Assembly: GCF_013823285.1 (NCBI RefSeq)
Contig: NZ_PNLV01000007.1
Span: 1-48,862 of the forward strand
Length of the DNA stretch: 48,862 nucleotides
From: Brevundimonas sp.
Lineage (GTDB): Bacteria > Pseudomonadota > Alphaproteobacteria > Caulobacterales > Caulobacteraceae
Direction of reading: 5' to 3'
A program made the position numbers and the translations under genes. The stretch's first letter is position 1. Each line of letters begins with the position of its first letter. Below the pieces are notes generated by a model, which had not been told where the DNA came from, did no database searches, and saw only the letters and a program-made list of their open reading frames with translations. This document shows positions 45,802 to 48,862 of this stretch, one piece after another.

Positions 45802-46854
45802 ATGACGGCACAGGTTGAAACAACGCTGCGCGGACCCGAGGCCTTCTCCCTTGCGCGTCAGGCGCTCGAGGCCATGGAAGCTGCCGGCGTCTGGCCGACG
45901 CCGCTGAATTTCGAGCTCTGGATTCATTACATCGGCACGCCCGAAAGCCCGTTGAGCCGTGAGATGAAACGGCTGATGGAGCTCGGCACGCCCTTCACCG
46001 AGGACATCAGCGAGATGCTGATGTCCGAGTATCTGCCGCGCGGCCGGCTCAGCGACGAAATCCGCGACGCCGGCCTGATGCTGAACCGCGAGCTCAACAA
46101 TGTCGCCGAGGTCATCGCCTCCGCGCAGTCGTCCCAGGCTGAATACGGCCAGACCCTCGCCGAGGCCGGCGCCAGCATGGAGACGCCTCTGGCGCCCGAA
46201 GAGATCAAGCGGCTGGTCGGCGATCTGACCGCCGCCACCAGCAAGGTCCACATGGAGAACGCCACGCTGGAGAAGCGTCTGCAGGCCTCCACGCGCGAAG
46301 TGGCCCAGTTGAGACAGCATCTGGAACAGGTCCGGCGCGACGCCATGACCGACGCCCTGACCAATCTGGCCAACCGCAAGGCGTTCGACGAGGAGCTGGA
46401 CCGGGCATGCGCGGCGGCGGGCGACAAGGCCCCCCTCACCCTGGCGGTGCTCGACATCGACCACTTCAAGAAATTCAACGACACCTGGGGGCATCAGACC
46501 GGCGATCAGGTGCTGCGCTATGTGGCCAGCGTTCTCGGCCGTACCCTGCGCAGCCCCCGCGTGGCGGCCCGCTATGGCGGCGAGGAGTTCACCTTGCTGT
46601 TTCCCGGCGAAACCGCCCGCATGGTCGAAACCGTGCTCAACACGATCCGCGAGGAGATCGCCTCCCGCAGCCTGCGTCGCCGGTCAACCAATGACGATCT
46701 GGGCGCCGTCACCGTCTCCATCGGCCTGGCCCAGAAACTGCCGGGCGACACGGCGGTCGACCTGATGGGCCGCGCCGACGAGGCGCTGTACGCTTCCAAG
46801 CACGCCGGCCGCAATCGTGTCACCTGCGCCACCAGGCTTTCGCGCGCCGCCTGA
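45802..46854 (+). CDS. GGDEF diguanylate cyclase
   Basis: It should make cyclic di-GMP. The 350-residue product has a helical N-terminal domain (about 1-135), a coiled coil (about 135-180) and a GGDEF domain: 'DALTNLANRKAFDEEL', 'DIDHFKKFNDTWGHQTGDQVL' and GGEEF (259-263). The inhibitory I-site RxxD is replaced by RSPR (250-253), so product feedback is probably lost. There is no membrane segment, so it is cytosolic. Confidence 0.93.
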   Translation: MTAQVETTLRGPEAFSLARQALEAMEAAGVWPTPLNFELWIHYIGTPESPLSREMKRLMELGTPFTEDISEMLMSEYLPRGRLSDEIRDAGLMLNRELNNVAEVIASAQSSQAEYGQTLAEAGASMETPLAPEEIKRLVGDLTAATSKVHMENATLEKRLQASTREVAQLRQHLEQVRRDAMTDALTNLANRKAFDEELDRACAAAGDKAPLTLAVLDIDHFKKFNDTWGHQTGDQVLRYVASVLGRTLRSPRVAARYGGEEFTLLFPGETARMVETVLNTIREEIASRSLRRRSTNDDLGAVTVSIGLAQKLPGDTAVDLMGRADEALYASKHAGRNRVTCATRLSRAA

Positions 46855-46952
46855 CGCCTGATCGGGCGAGGCAGTCCTTCACGACCCCGCCCACGCCGTG
46901 AATCAGGCGGTCGGATATGGCCCCCGCCGTGATTCACGGCCAAGGTCGCCCC

Positions 46953-47723
46953 ATGCGCAGTCTCGCCTTCGCCCTCGCCTACTGGCCCCTGTCGATCCTC
47001 CACACCCTGGGGGCCGCCTTCGCCGCCCTGACGCCGGGGCGCGGCCTGGTCCGGGGCGTGATCCGCAGCTATGTACGCTCCATGGTCTGGGCCATGCGCG
47101 CTCTGGCCGGGATACGCATCCAGGTGCGTGGCAAGGACCGCCTGCCGGACGGGGCCTTCATCCTCGCCTGCAAGCACCAGTCCTGGGGCGACGGCTTCTC
47201 CATCTACAATCAGTTCGACGACCTGGCCTTCGTCACCGGCGATCATCTGGAGCGCTTTCCGCTGCTGGGCACCGTGCTGCGCAAGCTGGGCGCCATCGTG
47301 GTCAACAACTGCGGCGGCCATGAAGCCCGCAAGGCGCTCGCCACCCGCGCCGCCGAGGCCCACGCCGAAGGCCGCAAGATCCTGATCTATCCCGAGGGCA
47401 ATCTGGCGAAGGTTGGGCAGAAATACCGCTATCGCACCGGCGTCTGGCACATGTACCGCGACTTCCAGATGCCCGTGGTGCCCGTCGCCACCAATCTGGG
47501 CCTGTTCTGGCCGCAGGAGGCGTACGAGAAGCACCCCGGAACCGCGACCCTGGAGTTCCTCGACGCCATCCCTCTGGGTCTGGGCAAGGACGAATTCATG
47601 GCCCGGCTTGAAGCGGCGGTGGAAACCCGCACCGCCGAACTGGTGGCCGAGGCCACCGGCGCGCCGATCACCCCCGCCGTCCAGGTTCCCACCCCCGACG
47701 AGGTCCGGCGCGCCGCGGCCTGA
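46953..47723 (+). CDS. plsC: 1-acyl-sn-glycerol-3-phosphate acyltransferase
   Basis: It adds the second acyl chain in phosphatidic acid synthesis. The 256-residue product has one N-terminal membrane helix (about 5-28), the catalytic HX4D in 'CKHQSWGDGF' and the substrate motif 'LIYPEGNLAKVG', where the usual PEGTRS is altered to PEGNLA. That change, and 'TGVWHMYRDFQMPVVPVA', suit a PlsC-like paralogue, so the substrate is less certain. The ATG at 46953 has AAGG upstream; another at 46917 is possible. Confidence 0.85.
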   Translation: MRSLAFALAYWPLSILHTLGAAFAALTPGRGLVRGVIRSYVRSMVWAMRALAGIRIQVRGKDRLPDGAFILACKHQSWGDGFSIYNQFDDLAFVTGDHLERFPLLGTVLRKLGAIVVNNCGGHEARKALATRAAEAHAEGRKILIYPEGNLAKVGQKYRYRTGVWHMYRDFQMPVVPVATNLGLFWPQEAYEKHPGTATLEFLDAIPLGLGKDEFMARLEAAVETRTAELVAEATGAPITPAVQVPTPDEVRRAAA

Positions 47724-47740
47724 GCGAACCGACGCAAGAA

Positions 47741-47768
47741 AAAAGGCGCCGGCGAACCGGCACCTTTT
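47741..47768. terminator. Bidirectional terminator
   Basis: AAAAGG-C-GCCGG / CCGGC-A-CCTTTT with a CGAA loop lies between convergent genes and can serve both strands. Confidence 0.85.
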
Positions 47769-47792
47769 CAGACGACTGTCCGATGACAGCGA

Positions 47793-48554
47793 TCAGATAC
47801 GCGGGGGCGGGGTCTCGCCCGTGCGCGATTGCTCCGCGCGGATGCGATCATCGCTGATCGAATCGTCGCGCACGGTGTCGGTCCCGGTGAAGCTGCGGGG
47901 CTCCTGGGCCACCGGGTCTGTGCGGTAGCGGGCCCGTTCCGCCACGACCCGGTCGCGGTCATAGGGTTCAGCCGACGGATCAAAGCGCTCCCAGCCTTCG
48001 CTGCGATAGGCGCCGCCGCGCTTCTCGGCTTTGACGCCGCCATGGCGTTCCAGCACCGCTTCCACATCCTGAGCCCGGTCATCGGCGATGCGCACGCTGA
48101 CCAGCGACCCGCCGCGACGCACGCCCTCGGCGTAGACATGGGCGTCGTCCTCGTTCTCGCCGTCATCGGTGAGCGCGCCCACCAGACCGCCGGTGGCGCC
48201 GCCGGCAACGGCGCCGCCGAGCGCGCCGGCCGCCGTCGCCGCCAGCCAACCTGCGGCGACAACGGGTCCCACGCCCGGAATGGCGAGCATGCCGAGACCC
48301 GCCAGCAGTCCGGCGCCGCCGCCGAGTGCCGCCCCGACGCCCGCACCGGTCGCCGCGCCTTCGCCGGCCTTGTTGCCGTGATCGTGGTCATGCCCGGCGT
48401 GGTCCGTCGAACCATCCGCGGCGTGCCATTCCTCGGCGTTATTGGAGATGAGGCTGATGTCATGGCTGTGGTAGCCGTCGCTCTCGAGGCTGCGAATGGC
48501 GTCAAGGCCGTCGGAATAGTGGTCGAATAGGCGGGTGATCGTGCGCATGATCAT
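47793..48554 (-). CDS. Glycine-rich stress protein (general stress protein 17M-like)
   Basis: A 253-residue protein. The first 45 residues ('RTITRLFDHYSDGLDAIRSL') resemble the general stress protein 17M-like fold. A His/Asp-rich stretch (DHAGHDHDHGNK) follows, then a long Gly/Ala hydrophobic part (about 65-130) that looks membrane-associated. Residues 145-175 ('GGSLVSVRIADDRAQDVEAVL') form a second short fold. The tail is acidic and Arg-rich. The role is unknown; similar proteins are common stress-type genes in alphaproteobacteria. The ATG at 48554 has AGGAG close upstream. Confidence 0.7.
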   Translation of the reverse strand: MIMRTITRLFDHYSDGLDAIRSLESDGYHSHDISLISNNAEEWHAADGSTDHAGHDHDHGNKAGEGAATGAGVGAALGGGAGLLAGLGMLAIPGVGPVVAAGWLAATAAGALGGAVAGGATGGLVGALTDDGENEDDAHVYAEGVRRGGSLVSVRIADDRAQDVEAVLERHGGVKAEKRGGAYRSEGWERFDPSAEPYDRDRVVAERARYRTDPVAQEPRSFTGTDTVRDDSISDDRIRAEQSRTGETPPPRI

Positions 48555-48862
48555 CGGTCTCCTGAAATGGCGGCCAGTCTGGACGGAGAGCCGATCGGCT
48601 CGCTGAACGCTGGCGTTAGGGGTTGCCCCAGACCAACCGGCGACCGCGGAAATTGTTCACATGGGACAGAATTCAGCAACGCGAAGTCATCCATCCCCTT
48701 CAATCTGCAATGATTATGAGATGGACTTGGCGATGCATGCCGATGTGAAAATGTAATTGGCGATCAACAAAGCATATTTTCGTTCGCCATGTACTTAGCG
48801 AGCAAGTTTTTTATATTTTCCAAAGCGCCGCTCCACGCAGTGACTATGGAACAATCGCGTTT
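48555..48862. other. Gene-free, AT-rich right edge
   Basis: No gene is seen. From about 48,700 the base composition becomes clearly AT-rich compared with the rest of the window. A ggcgat...cgcc inverted pair lies near 48,759-48,789. The stretch may lead into another accessory region beyond the window. Confidence 0.4.

Overview
The window looks like a GC-rich alphaproteobacterial chromosome, most likely Caulobacterales and probably Brevundimonas or a close relative. This is an inference from gene content and order: a COX15-type heme A synthase, a C4-pathway hemA, RibBA with a degenerate RibA half, a DUF2842 protein, a ubiquinol-cytochrome c chaperone-family protein and palindromic intergenic repeats. 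No species marker was available to confirm it.

Two blocks of ordinary chromosome flank a 21.9-kb integrated element. The left block (1-5.7 kb) holds a two-unit tandem repeat, a DksA/TraR-type zinc-finger gene, recO, argC, the rplM-rpsI operon with a visible promoter and terminator, ctaA, and two small membrane-protein genes. The right block (27.6-48.9 kb) starts with tRNA-Pro(GGG). It continues with a MerR-family regulator, ihfA, fabH, plsX, a DUF177 gene, a cytochrome bc1 chaperone-like gene, bamE, hppA, the compact run nrdR-ribD(reductase only)-ribE-ribBA-ribH-nusB-thiL, glyA, hemA with an overlapping small gene, a 3-hydroxyisobutyrate dehydrogenase gene, a DEAD-box helicase gene, a GGDEF gene, an acyltransferase gene and a glycine-rich stress-type gene.

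The element (5736-27661) is bounded by a 46-bp direct repeat of the 3' part of tRNA-Pro. Similarity at the same offset extends outward to include a tRNA terminator hairpin at each end. Its left arm is a mobility and replication module: a tyrosine integrase, an unknown gene, an AlpA-like regulator and a RepA-like ATPase, mostly overlapping, followed by a palindromic cluster of CGTGAC repeats. The rest is defence cargo. From left to right it carries a type III restriction-modification pair (res, mod), a stand-alone PLD-fold protein, a DUF4391 protein, a PLD/SNF2-type helicase, and then a five-gene run of nucleotide-signalling immunity.

That five-gene run is the most unusual part. Reading along the minus strand it is: S-4TM pore-type effector, CD-NTase with AGS-C sensor, RES-domain NAD-targeting effector with a HEPN/RES N-terminus, a second CD-NTase with an apparent one-base frameshift near its N-terminus, and a second four-helix membrane protein fused to a GrpB-type domain. 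It looks like two CBASS-like modules or one composite system sharing a RES effector. The right end of the element also carries what looks like the 3' half of a tRNA-Arg(ACG) gene, perhaps a fossil of an earlier integration.
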